From positions 2,852,001 through 2,916,000 of the forward strand of contig NZ_JAFBBT010000001.1 in assembly GCF_016907335.1 (NCBI RefSeq): a DNA stretch of 64,000 nucleotides. Direction: 5' to 3'. A program made the position numbers and the translations under genes. The notes under the pieces are model-generated. The model made no database searches. It saw only the letters and a program-made list of their open reading frames with translations, and was not told where the DNA came from. This DNA is from Curtobacterium herbarum (GTDB lineage: Bacteria > Actinomycetota > Actinomycetes > Actinomycetales > Microbacteriaceae). Below, piece by piece: positions 17,481 to 26,268 of the stretch; position 1 is the stretch's first letter, and each line of letters starts with the position of its first letter.

Positions 17481-18938
17481 ATGTGCGGCATCGTCGGCCT
17501 CGTTTCGCAGGGGCCTGCAAACCAATCCATCTACGACGCCCTGCTCCTCCTGCAACACCGGGGACAGGACTCCACGGGCATCGCCACGGTCGACGGGCAC
17601 GTGCACCACATGCACAAGACCCGCGGCCACGTGCGCGAGGGGTTCCGTACCCGTGACATGCGGGCACTCCTCGGGACGATGGGCCTCGGCCACGTCCGCT
17701 ACGCCACCCGCGGTGCCGCCGCGAACGAAGAGGAAGCCCAGCCGTTCTACGTGAACGCGCCGTACGGCATCGTCCTCGTGCACAACGGCAACCTGACGAA
17801 CACGCGGGAACTCACCCGCGAGCTGTTCGACATCGATCGCCGGCACCTCAACACGACCTCGGACACCGAGCTCCTGGTGAACGTCCTGGCGCACGAGCTG
17901 CAGGGTCAGGTCCGCGGCACGCACCTCGACCCCGCGCAGGTGTTCGACGCCGTCGAGCGCGTGCACGAACGGGTGGAGGGCTCGTACGCCACGATCGCCA
18001 CGATCGCGGGGCACGGCCTGCTGGCGTTCCGCGATCCGTTCGGCATCCGGCCGCTGATCCTCGGGCACCGGTTCGACGACGCGGGCAAGAGCGAGTGGGT
18101 CGTCGCGTCCGAGTCGCTGGTGCTCGAGTCCGGCGGCTACGACATCGTCCGCGACGTCGCCCCGGGCGAGGCCGTCTTCGTCGAGATGGACGGCACGATG
18201 CACGCCCGTCAGTGTGCGAAGGACCCGCGCCTGGTGCCGTGCTCGTTCGAGTACGTCTACCTGGCCCGTCCGGACTCCGTGATGAACGGCATCTCCGTGT
18301 ACGACGCCCGGCTGCGCCTGGGCAACCGGCTGGCGGACACGATCGAGCAGTACGCCCCGACCGGTGACATCGACGTCGTGATGCCGATCCCGGACTCCAG
18401 CCGTCCCGCAGCGATGCAGGTCGCACGGAAGCTCGGCATCGAGTACCGCGAGGGCTTCTACAAGAACCGCTACGTCGGCCGCACCTTCATCATGCCGGGG
18501 CAGGCGGAGCGCAAGCGTTCGGTCCGCCAGAAGCTCAACGCGATGTCGTCCGAGTTCAAGGGCAAGAACATCCTGATCGTCGACGACTCCATCGTGCGCG
18601 GCACGACGAGCAAGGAGATCGTGGAGATGGCGCGGGCCGCGGGGGCCAACGAGGTCACGTTCACGAGCGCGGCTCCGCCGGTCCGGTTCCCGCACGTGTA
18701 CGGCATCAACATGCCGACGCGCGCCGAGCTCATCGCCCACGACCGGAAGATCCCGGAGATCAACCGCGTCCTGGGCAGCGACCACCTGATCTACCAGGAG
18801 GTCGGCGACATGCGGGACGCGATCATCGAGGGCTCCGACGTCACGGACCTCGAGATGAGCTGCTTCACGGGCGAGTACGTCACCGGCTCGGTGTCGCCCG
18901 AGTACCTGGCCTGGGTCGAGGCGAACCAGCTCAGCTGA
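17481..18938 (+). CDS. purF: Amidophosphoribosyltransferase
   Basis: 485 residues. PurF makes phosphoribosylamine from PRPP and glutamine, the committed step of purine synthesis. The start MCGIVGLVSQ puts the catalytic cysteine right after the initiator Met, without the propeptide found in some PurF proteins. The PRPP loop ILIVDDSIVRGTTS is near residue 365. GGAG at 17467-17470 is the ribosome site. The 71-base gap to purM must hold both promoters. A perfect palindrome terminator follows. Confidence 0.98.
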   Translation: MCGIVGLVSQGPANQSIYDALLLLQHRGQDSTGIATVDGHVHHMHKTRGHVREGFRTRDMRALLGTMGLGHVRYATRGAAANEEEAQPFYVNAPYGIVLVHNGNLTNTRELTRELFDIDRRHLNTTSDTELLVNVLAHELQGQVRGTHLDPAQVFDAVERVHERVEGSYATIATIAGHGLLAFRDPFGIRPLILGHRFDDAGKSEWVVASESLVLESGGYDIVRDVAPGEAVFVEMDGTMHARQCAKDPRLVPCSFEYVYLARPDSVMNGISVYDARLRLGNRLADTIEQYAPTGDIDVVMPIPDSSRPAAMQVARKLGIEYREGFYKNRYVGRTFIMPGQAERKRSVRQKLNAMSSEFKGKNILIVDDSIVRGTTSKEIVEMARAAGANEVTFTSAAPPVRFPHVYGINMPTRAELIAHDRKIPEINRVLGSDHLIYQEVGDMRDAIIEGSDVTDLEMSCFTGEYVTGSVSPEYLAWVEANQLS

Positions 18939-18967
18939 CGCTGGTTCCGCGACGCGGGATCAACGGA

Positions 18968-19005
18968 CTGGAGGCCCGTCACCAGCTGGTGACGGGCCTC
19001 CAGTT
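18968..19005. terminator. 38-base perfect palindrome, bidirectional terminator
   Basis: 19-bp arms (18968-18986 and 18987-19005) with AGCT at the centre. It separates purF from a convergent membrane-protein gene and can serve both strands. Confidence 0.8.
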
Positions 19006-19036
19006 CCGTTGCGTGGTCGCGTCCGCGACCGCAGCC

Positions 19037-19513
19037 TCAGCGCTCGGGCTGTTCCCGCGGTTCGGGCTGTTCCGGCTCGTCGGCCGTGACGTCGGTGGCG
19101 GGCACGTCGGTGGCGGGCCGGACGTCCGGTGCCGCGTGGTCCTCGAGCTCGCCCTCGACGGTCTCGGGGGCCGGGTCGACCGCGACGCGCTCGGCCGTCA
19201 GCCGGGCCGCACGGCGGGACGAGAGCTGGTCGAGCACGACGGCGACGACCGCGCCGACGAGCATGCCGATCGACACGCCGTACAGGCTGAAGTAGCCGAC
19301 GAGGCCCGCGAAGCCGGTGGTCTCCTGCTGGTTCCCCCGGTCGATGCCCATCGTGAGCGCGACGACGATGACGGTCACGAAGAAGCCGAGGACGGCGCCG
19401 CCGAGGATGAAGACGCTGAAGCGGGGTGCGCGTCGGATGGTGACCTGGTCCGGGCTGGTGACCGCGTTGGGCGCCGGTGCCGGGCGTTCGTCGGGTCGAT
19501 CGGTGTTGCTCAC
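19037..19513 (-). CDS. Two-helix membrane protein, unknown
   Basis: 158 residues from GTG 19513. A polar N-terminus, then two hydrophobic helices (about residues 33-53 and 73-95), then a long acidic tail rich in Glu, Pro, Asp and Val. The 21 extra codons upstream to 19576 overlap the next promoter region and are not conserved-looking. No family recognised. It ends at the shared terminator with purF and is divergent from the LuxR-type gene. Confidence 0.6.
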   Translation of the reverse strand: MSNTDRPDERPAPAPNAVTSPDQVTIRRAPRFSVFILGGAVLGFFVTVIVVALTMGIDRGNQQETTGFAGLVGYFSLYGVSIGMLVGAVVAVVLDQLSSRRAARLTAERVAVDPAPETVEGELEDHAAPDVRPATDVPATDVTADEPEQPEPREQPER

Positions 19514-19617
19514 CCGCCCATTGTCCCCCACCTTGGGAGGCGGCACGCCAGGCAGTTCGTCCGGTGGACGCGACATGATGGTCCACTACCGCAGAGTGTC
19601 GAGGACGGAGGGACGCG

Positions 19618-22206
19618 ATGGTCGAGGAGACCGCGTCGAGCGAGGGCCGTCCGACGACCGCTCCCGCACGTCTGTCCTGGCCGGTGATCACCCGTGACGA
19701 AGAGGACCGGGCCGTCGCCGTCGTCGGGGAACACCGGTGGAGCGTCGCCCTCGTCGGCACCGCCGGACTCGGCAAGACCACCGTCGCCGCCCGCGTGACC
19801 GACCGGGTCGCCGAGCAGGAGCGCGAGGCGGATCCGCTCGTCGTGCCGATCACCGCCGTGGCGGCCGGCTCGTCGATGCCGTTCGGCGCGGTGTCGGACC
19901 GCTTCGGGGACGTCCTGGGCGACGACCTGACCGAACCCGTCCCGGCCGAGGCGCGCCTGCGTGACGCGGCCGAGGCGGAGGGACGCGACCTGCTGCTCCG
20001 CGTGGACGACGCCGACCTGCTCGACGCGCTGTCCGCCCGGTACGTCGCCTGGCTCGTCCGTGACCAGCACGCACGGCTCGTCCTCACCTGCCGGGACTTC
20101 ACCGCCCTGGCCGAACCGCTGCGTGCGCTGTGGCAGGACGACCTGCTCGAACGCATCGACCTGGAACCGCTCGACCTGGCCGAGACCTCGTCGCTGATCG
20201 AGCGCGCACTCGGCGCCCCCCTCGAACCGGCGTCGGTGGAGCAGGTGCACCGCGCCACGCAGGGCAACCCGCTGTACCTGCGGGAGGTCGTCCGGGCAGG
20301 CCTGTCCTCCGGCGCGCTCGAGCACACCGCCCTCAGCTGGTACTGGCGTGGGCGGGTCACGGCGTCGCTGAGCCTCGCGGACATGTACCGCACCGAACTC
20401 GGGGCGCTGCCGGGCGAACTTCGGGACGTCGTGGAGATCGTCGCCCTCGCCGAACCGATCCCGCTGTCCCGCCTGATCACCCTGGTCGACGGGCACGACC
20501 TCGACCGCATGGTGGGACTCGGCTTCGTCCGCATCGACTCCACGGACACCGGCAGCCCGGTCGCGCGGTCCTCGCACCCGCTCATCGGCGAGGTCGTCCG
20601 TGCCCTGGTGCCGGTCGCCCGCCGCACCGCCCTGTTCGCCCGGGCCAACGCGTTCCGTACCGACCGACCCGAGGGGGCACCGCCGGCCGCCCGGCTCCGC
20701 TCCACCCTCTGGGCGCTGGAGTGCGGCATCGTGCCCCCGGTCGACCAGCTGCTCGACGCCGCCCGGGTCGCCGGCGGCCTGCAGGAGCACGAGAGCGCCA
20801 TCGCCCTGACCACCGCGGCCCTCAACGCCGGGGCCGACGCCGGTCTGACCCCGACCGACCGGGTGCGCACCCACTGCCTCCGGTCCCTGGCGTACGGCTA
20901 CAGCAGCGGTCGAGAGGCAGGACGACTCGACGCCGAAGCAGCCTGGGGCCTGGTGACCTCGGGGGTGCCGGTCGACGACGTCGCCGTGGTCGAGGCCTGC
21001 GAGACGCTCGCGAACCTCCGTCAGTTCCACGACGACGACACCCCGGCAGCCGTGACGCTCACCGAGGCCGCGATGCGGTTCGTCGGCCCGGACACCCTCG
21101 AGCAGCTGCGGGTCCTGCGGCTGTCGCACCTCGGCTGGGGCGGCGACTTCGCCGAGGTCCGCGAGGAGATCGAGCGCACGGGAGTCCTGCACGCCCCCGC
21201 GATCCCCCGGTCGTTCCTGCCGATCGCCCCCTGCGCCGTCGCGGCCCTGGGCACCGGGGGCCGGCTCGACGACGCCCTGCGGCTGGCGCAGGCGTGCCTG
21301 GCCACGGCGGCGGTGCACCTCGAGGACTCCCCGTGGAGCGTCGGCGAGATCGTGTCGGTCATGCACCAGGTGCAGGTCTGGCGGGGCGACATCGCCGAGA
21401 TGGTGACCCAGGTGCCGGTCAGCCGGTCGGACCCGTTCCTGAAGTACGACTTCACGCTCGAGCTGTTCGGCATCGGCAACCGGGCCCTCGGCCAGCGCCG
21501 GTGGTCGGATGCGGTCACCGCGTTCACGGCCGCCTGCGAGCGGTACGCCGTCGACGACCCGGGCGGGTTCGCCGCGTACGCGTGGGCGCGCCTGGCGATG
21601 TCGCAGGCCTACGCGGGGATGACGGACGCGGCCGCCGAGTCCGTCGAGCGGGCACGGACGACCCCGCTGCGGGCGATGCGGATCCTGGCCGACCAGATCG
21701 AGATGACGATCGCCTGGACGGAGGCGCTGCTCGGCAACCCCGCCGGGCTGTACCGGGCCGACGAGCTCATCGCCCGCGGCACCGCCTCGGGCGCCTGGAC
21801 ACACGTGCTCTACGGGCAGGCGCTGCACTACGTGATGGACGTCTCGTCCGGGCGGGACACCGCGGCGTCGCTCGGTCGGCTGCAGGAGGCGACCACCCGG
21901 GTCGACGGTCCCCTGGCGCACGCGATCACCCGGTACGTCGACGCGCTGCGGTCCGGTGACCGCGGCTGGATCGCCAGCGCCCAGGCCGACCTGGCCGCGT
22001 GCGGGATGGCGGTGTCGGCCGGGCGGCGGACGCAGCCGCTGACGAAGCGGGAGTACGAGGTCGCCCAGCTCGCGGCGCAGGGGTTCTCGAACCGCCGGAT
22101 CGCCGAGCAGCTGGGGTTGTCGGTGCGGACGATCGACGCCCACATGTCGCGGGTGTTCGCGAAGTGGGACCTGCACGCGCGGTCGGAGCTCGCCGAGCTG
22201 GTCTGA
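19618..22206 (+). CDS. Large ATP-binding LuxR-family regulator (LAL-like)
   Basis: 862 residues. A Walker A motif VGTAGLGKTT at residues 46-55 and a Walker B-like LLLRVDDADLL near 125 mark an AAA/STAND-type ATPase. A long helical, TPR-like middle follows. The C-terminus (about 800-862) is a LuxR helix-turn-helix: LTKREYEVAQLAAQGFSNRR, then SVRTIDAHMSRVF. Such regulators bind an inducer with the central region and activate transcription. Target and ligand are unknown. It is a single gene with no obvious regulated neighbour. Confidence 0.88.
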   Translation: MVEETASSEGRPTTAPARLSWPVITRDEEDRAVAVVGEHRWSVALVGTAGLGKTTVAARVTDRVAEQEREADPLVVPITAVAAGSSMPFGAVSDRFGDVLGDDLTEPVPAEARLRDAAEAEGRDLLLRVDDADLLDALSARYVAWLVRDQHARLVLTCRDFTALAEPLRALWQDDLLERIDLEPLDLAETSSLIERALGAPLEPASVEQVHRATQGNPLYLREVVRAGLSSGALEHTALSWYWRGRVTASLSLADMYRTELGALPGELRDVVEIVALAEPIPLSRLITLVDGHDLDRMVGLGFVRIDSTDTGSPVARSSHPLIGEVVRALVPVARRTALFARANAFRTDRPEGAPPAARLRSTLWALECGIVPPVDQLLDAARVAGGLQEHESAIALTTAALNAGADAGLTPTDRVRTHCLRSLAYGYSSGREAGRLDAEAAWGLVTSGVPVDDVAVVEACETLANLRQFHDDDTPAAVTLTEAAMRFVGPDTLEQLRVLRLSHLGWGGDFAEVREEIERTGVLHAPAIPRSFLPIAPCAVAALGTGGRLDDALRLAQACLATAAVHLEDSPWSVGEIVSVMHQVQVWRGDIAEMVTQVPVSRSDPFLKYDFTLELFGIGNRALGQRRWSDAVTAFTAACERYAVDDPGGFAAYAWARLAMSQAYAGMTDAAAESVERARTTPLRAMRILADQIEMTIAWTEALLGNPAGLYRADELIARGTASGAWTHVLYGQALHYVMDVSSGRDTAASLGRLQEATTRVDGPLAHAITRYVDALRSGDRGWIASAQADLAACGMAVSAGRRTQPLTKREYEVAQLAAQGFSNRRIAEQLGLSVRTIDAHMSRVFAKWDLHARSELAELV

Positions 22207-22357
22207 CCTGGCCGCACCGAGACGCTGGCTGCCCGGAACGCCGGCTGTCCGAGACGCCGGCGTCAGCCCGAGGCGCCTCCATCTGCCCGAGACGCCGGCG
22301 TCAGCCCGAGGCGCCGCCATCTGCCCGAGACGCCGCCGGATCCTGCGGCGTCTCGCG
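22207..22357. repeat. Intergenic palindromic repeats (CGAGACGCCGC family)
   Basis: Several near-identical blocks of the form CCGAGACGCCGGCGTCAGCC alternate with GAGGCGCC. The last forms a perfect hairpin: CGAGACGCCGC (22326-22336), 8-base loop, GCGGCGTCTCG (22345-22355). The same 11-bp stem recurs at 54305-54334. It follows the LuxR gene and may act as its terminator. Confidence 0.7.
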
Positions 22358-22560
22358 AAGTCGGCGGCGTCCTCCGGAGGCGGGCCCGTCTCGCTGGCGA
22401 CGGGAACCGGACACTCGGCCGACCCAGGCGGGCAGCGACCCGTGCAGCAGCCCGGTCGGACGCCGCCGTCACCGTCACCGTCCCGATCGTGCCGCTGTCG
22501 TCCGGGCGCGACGGATCGGCCGCAAGAAGTTGCGCGATGCAGCACGACTCGCCGTTCTTG

Positions 22561-22700
22561 TTGACACAGCGGGCCCGGTTTCGCGTAGCGTTGCGTACGT
22601 CGCCGGGTTCGGACCCGTTCGGGTCGGGTCCGAATCCCGGCGACTTCAGCAAGGCTAGAGAAGCAGGCGCACGGTCCACATCGGTAGGACCTACCTAATT
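22561..22700 (+). ncRNA. Candidate promoter plus structured RNA or leader
   Basis: A consensus -35 TTGACA (22561-22566) is followed by TAGCGT (22586-22591; spacing 19, or 17 if CGTAGC is used). Just after the expected start is a strong hairpin: 22599-22617 pairs with 22625-22644, 19 base pairs with one bulged T, and a 7-base loop. A smaller GGTAGGACCTACC hairpin lies at 22683-22695. There is no open frame here. It could be a small RNA or the leader of the DUF4184 gene. No known family recognised. Confidence 0.35.
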
Positions 22701-22783
22701 CCCGCCGGTACCGAACAGGACCGGCAGCCGTCTCCGTCTTCCGGCCGATGTGCCCACGTCCCGCCGGACGCCAGGCTCGTCGC

Positions 22784-23692
22784 GTGCCGTTCACCATCAG
22801 CCACGCGGTCGTCGCCCTGCCGTTCCGCCGCTCCGCGCTGCCCGTCGCGGCGGTCGCCGTCGGCTCGATGGCCCCCGACGCCGTGCTCTTCGCACCTGTC
22901 CTGCCGCCGTACGGCTTCGCGCACTCCTGGCCCGGTGTCGTGACGGTCGACCTGGCGGTGTCGCTGGTCGTGCTCGCCGCGTGGTGGTTCCTCGTCCGTC
23001 CCGCGTGGACGCCGGTCCTGCCCGCCCGGTACCGCGCGCAGCTGCCCGGCTGGGACCGGCCCGAACGGATCCCGCCGACGCGGATCCCCCAGGTCGTCCT
23101 CGCCTGTCTGCTCGGCAGCGTGACGCACGTCGTCTGGGACGCCTGCTCGCACCCGGACGGCTGGGTCGTCCGGCACGTGCCGTCACTCCGGTCCGAGGTC
23201 GGCGGGCACCCCGTGTCCGCCCTCGTCCAGGACGGCTCGAGCGTCGGCGGGCTGCTCCTGCTCCTCGTCCTGCTGCTGCGGTGGGCGCGACGCGCGGCGG
23301 CGGCGAGCGACGTGGCGGCGGTGGGGCGGGCCTCCCGGCCGGACCGCGCGGCGGTCGCGACGGTCCGTTCCGAACGGGAGGCCCGCACCGTCCCCGTCGC
23401 CGCCCTCGCGGCCGTCCTGCTGGTCGCGCTGGTGACCGCGGGGTCGGTCGCCCTCGACGACGGCGGCGTCGGCACGGTCGTGCTCCGTGAGGCGTTCGCG
23501 CTGCCACCGACGGTCGCGGTGACGCTGGTCGTCGGGGCGCTCGTGCTGCTGCTGGTGCGGCGCGGTCGGACGACGGACGCGCGAGCGCAGTCGGAGTCGT
23601 CAGCGCAGGCGGACGCGCAGACGGACCGGTCAGCGCAGTCGGAGTCGTCAGCGCAGACGAACCGGCAGGAACGCGGCGAGGTCCGCCCGTGA
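22784..23692 (+). CDS. DUF4184 family membrane protein
   Basis: 302 residues from GTG 22784, chosen because DUF4184 proteins start with PFTISHAVVALPF. HxxH-like residues and GSMAPDAVLF near residue 28 are typical, as is GSVTHVVWDACSHP near residue 115. Six or so membrane helices. The last 35 residues are polar, with the direct repeat AQSESSAQ, and overlap the convergent sterol-carrier gene by 45 bases. Function unknown; the His/Asp pattern resembles metal-dependent membrane hydrolases. Confidence 0.8.
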   Translation: MPFTISHAVVALPFRRSALPVAAVAVGSMAPDAVLFAPVLPPYGFAHSWPGVVTVDLAVSLVVLAAWWFLVRPAWTPVLPARYRAQLPGWDRPERIPPTRIPQVVLACLLGSVTHVVWDACSHPDGWVVRHVPSLRSEVGGHPVSALVQDGSSVGGLLLLLVLLLRWARRAAAASDVAAVGRASRPDRAAVATVRSEREARTVPVAALAAVLLVALVTAGSVALDDGGVGTVVLREAFALPPTVAVTLVVGALVLLLVRRGRTTDARAQSESSAQADAQTDRSAQSESSAQTNRQERGEVRP

Positions 23693-24013
23693 CCCGGACG
23701 CACTGACCCGCCGGGCGGTGTCGGGGTCGTCCCAGCGCAGTCGGCCGGTGGCGAGCGCGAGCCACGTCGTCGGGTCGGTCTCGACGACGTTCGGCGGGGT
23801 GCCGCGGGTGTGCCGGGGTCCGGGCACGGCCTGCACGGCGGCGAACGGTGGGACCCGGACCTCCACGCTGTTGCCCGGCACGTCCTCGGCCAGGCGCTGC
23901 AGGGTCCAGCGGACGGCGGTCGCGATCGAGGCCCGGTCCGTCGCACCGGCGGTCACGGCGTCCAGGGCTGCCCGTCCGACGGCGTCTTCGATGGTCCTCG
24001 GCGGCATCTCCAC
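23648..24013 (-). CDS. Sterol-carrier-family protein
   Basis: 121 residues. It matches the small actinobacterial sterol-carrier-like family often found next to purD: an N-terminal helix (RTIEDAVGRAALDAVTAG), SVEVRVPPFAAVQAV in the middle and DPTTWLALATGRLRWDD near the end, the usual SCP2-like pattern. Role unknown. The start may be the ATG at 24007 instead of 24013. It is divergent from purD, and its 3' end overlaps the end of the DUF4184 gene tail to tail. Confidence 0.75.
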   Translation of the reverse strand: MEMPPRTIEDAVGRAALDAVTAGATDRASIATAVRWTLQRLAEDVPGNSVEVRVPPFAAVQAVPGPRHTRGTPPNVVETDPTTWLALATGRLRWDDPDTARRVSASGSRADLAAFLPVRLR

Positions 24014-24052
24014 AGGCTAGCCGGTGCGCTGCGGGCGGCGAGTCGGGCTCGG

Positions 24053-24058
24053 TAGGGT
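24053..24058 (+). promoter_or_regulatory. Candidate -10 element TAGGGT of purD
   Basis: TAGGGT ends 6 bases before the purD GTG, so purD is probably leaderless. Confidence 0.4.
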
Positions 24059-24064
24059 GATCGG

Positions 24065-25351
24065 GTGCGAATCCTCGTCCTCGGTTCCGGTGCCCGCGAG
24101 CACGCGATCATCACGGCCCTCCTGGCGGAGAACGCCGCGTCCCCGGACCGCGGCGGCCACGTCATCACGGCCGCGCCGGGCAACGCCGGCATCGCGGCCG
24201 ACGTCGAGACGGTGGCGCTCGACCCGTCGAACGGCGCGCTGGTGGCGGAGTACGCGTTCGAGAACGACGTCGACCTGGTCGTCGTCGGTCCGGAAGCCCC
24301 GCTGATCGCCGGTGTCGCCGACCCGCTCCGCACCCGCGGCATCCCGGTCTTCGGACCCGGCAAGGCCGCCGCGCAGCTCGAGGGCTCGAAGGCGTTCGCC
24401 AAGCGGATCATGGCCGAGGCCGGGGTGCCGACCGGACGCCCGGTGTACGCCGGCACGGTCGACGAAGCCGCGGCGGCGCTCGACGACCTCGGCGCCCCGT
24501 ACGTCGTCAAGGCCGACGGGCTGGCGGCCGGCAAGGGCGTCCTGGTGACCGAGGACCGGCAGGCGGCACTCGACCACGCGGCCTACTGGCTGCAGCACGG
24601 GCACGTCGTGGTCGAGGAGTTCCTCGACGGCGAAGAAGTGTCGCTGTTCTTCCTCAGCGACGGGCACGACGTCCGGCCGCTCTCCCCCGCGCAGGACTAC
24701 AAGCGCCTGGCCGACGGCGACCTCGGGCCGAACACCGGCGGCATGGGCGCGTACTCGCCGCTGCCGTGGCTCGACGAGCGCTGGGGCTCGGAGCAGGTCT
24801 TCGTGGACGAGGTCACCGAGCTCGTCGCGCTGCCGACCGTCCGCCAGCTCGAGCACGAGGGCACCCCCTTCGTCGGCCTGCTCTACTGCGGCCTGATCGT
24901 CACCGAGCAGGGCGTCCGCGTCATCGAGTTCAACGCCCGGTTCGGCGACCCCGAGACCCAGGTCGTCCTCCCCCGCCTGGCGACCCCGCTGAGCAGCCTG
25001 CTGTTGGCCGCCGCGACCGGGCAACTCGGCAGCACCCCGCGGCCGGAGTTCCGCGACCAGGCCGCCGTCACCGTCGTCCTGGCAAGCGAGGGCTACCCGG
25101 AGAACCCGGTCACCGGTCGGGTCGTCACCGGCGTCGACGACGCGAACGCCCGCGACGGCGTCGCGGTCCTGCACGCCGCGACCGGCACCCTCGACGGGGA
25201 CCTCGTCGCCACCGGCGGCCGCGTGCTCAGCGTCGTCGCGACCGGGGCCGACTTCGCCGAGGCCCGCGACCGCGCGTACGCGGGACTGCACGACATCACC
25301 CTGCCCGGCGGTCAGTTCCGCACCGACATCGCCACGAAGGTCGTCCGATGA
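24065..25351 (+). CDS. purD: Phosphoribosylamine-glycine ligase
   Basis: 428 residues from GTG. PurD joins phosphoribosylamine with glycine using ATP, step two of purine synthesis. Seen: VLGSGAREHAI at the N-terminus, the ATP-grasp core (VVKADGLAAGKGV near 150-165), GEEVSLFFLSDG, and EFNARFGDPETQVVLPRL near 290-310. Length matches the family. It overlaps purC by ATGA, so the two are translationally coupled. Confidence 0.97.
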   Translation: MRILVLGSGAREHAIITALLAENAASPDRGGHVITAAPGNAGIAADVETVALDPSNGALVAEYAFENDVDLVVVGPEAPLIAGVADPLRTRGIPVFGPGKAAAQLEGSKAFAKRIMAEAGVPTGRPVYAGTVDEAAAALDDLGAPYVVKADGLAAGKGVLVTEDRQAALDHAAYWLQHGHVVVEEFLDGEEVSLFFLSDGHDVRPLSPAQDYKRLADGDLGPNTGGMGAYSPLPWLDERWGSEQVFVDEVTELVALPTVRQLEHEGTPFVGLLYCGLIVTEQGVRVIEFNARFGDPETQVVLPRLATPLSSLLLAAATGQLGSTPRPEFRDQAAVTVVLASEGYPENPVTGRVVTGVDDANARDGVAVLHAATGTLDGDLVATGGRVLSVVATGADFAEARDRAYAGLHDITLPGGQFRTDIATKVVR

Positions 25352-26226
25352 GCACCGCACCCGTCGTCGCCGGCTGGCGACACGTCTCGTCCGGCAAGGT
25401 CCGCGAGCTCTACGTCCCGGCGGACACCGCCGACGTCGCCGGCGCCACCGAGTTGCTGCTGCTGGCCTCGGACCGGGTCAGCGCGTACGACTTCGCGCTG
25501 GAACCGCCGATCCCCGGCAAGGGCGAGCTGCTGACTCGGCTGTCCCGCTTCTGGTTCGACCAGCTCCGCGACGTCCCGAACCACCTGATCACCCCGAGCA
25601 GCACGACGACCCCGGTGCCCGCCGACGTCGACGCCCGCTCCATGCACGTCATGCCGCTCCGGATGTTCCCGGTCGAGTGCGTCGTCCGCGGCTACCTGGT
25701 CGGCAGCGGCTGGGCCGAGTACCAGCAGTCCGGCAGCGTCTGCGGTGTCGCCCTGCCCGCCGGGCTGTCGAACGGCGACCGCCTGCCGGAACCGATCTAC
25801 ACGCCGGCGTACAAGGCGCCGCAGGGTGAGCACGACGAGAACATCTCGTTCGAGCGCACCGAGGAGCTGGTCGGACCGGCCGATGCCGCTGCCCTCCGCG
25901 ACCTGTCGCTCGCGGTGTACTCCGAAGCGGCGGCGATCGCCCTGCAGCGCGGGGTCGTCATCGCGGACACGAAGTTCGAGTTCGGTCGCGACGCCGACGG
26001 GCTGATCCGCATCGCGGACGAGGTCCTGACGAGCGACTCCAGCCGCTACTGGGACGCCGCCGCGTACGAGTCGGGCAACCGCACGGACTCGTTCGACAAG
26101 CAGATCGTCCGCGACTGGCTCAGTGCGCACTGGGACCGGACGGGTACCCCGCCGGTGCTGCCGGACGAGGTCGTCGAGCGGACGGCGGCCCGGTACCGCG
26201 AACTGATCGAGCGCCTCGGGGCCTGA
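25348..26226 (+). CDS. purC: SAICAR synthase
   Basis: 292 residues. PurC couples CAIR with aspartate using ATP. The family marks are SGKVRELY near residue 15, LLASDRVSAYDF near 42-53, FPVECVVRGYLVGSGWAEY near 110, and the late DTKFEFG near 210. The start ATG overlaps the purD stop (ATGA), so the pair forms an operon. The frame is open far upstream through purD, but the family begins at this ATG. Confidence 0.97.
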   Translation: MSTAPVVAGWRHVSSGKVRELYVPADTADVAGATELLLLASDRVSAYDFALEPPIPGKGELLTRLSRFWFDQLRDVPNHLITPSSTTTPVPADVDARSMHVMPLRMFPVECVVRGYLVGSGWAEYQQSGSVCGVALPAGLSNGDRLPEPIYTPAYKAPQGEHDENISFERTEELVGPADAAALRDLSLAVYSEAAAIALQRGVVIADTKFEFGRDADGLIRIADEVLTSDSSRYWDAAAYESGNRTDSFDKQIVRDWLSAHWDRTGTPPVLPDEVVERTAARYRELIERLGA

Positions 26227-26268
26227 CGCCGGGGTTCCGCGCCGTGACCCGCGGCTCGGGCAGGTCCG

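Noticed and set aside
22599..22644. tRNA-like T-loop (CGGGTCCGAATCCCG)
   Set aside because: The segment is one long hairpin; there is no acceptor stem, D-arm or anticodon arm in the right place on either strand.
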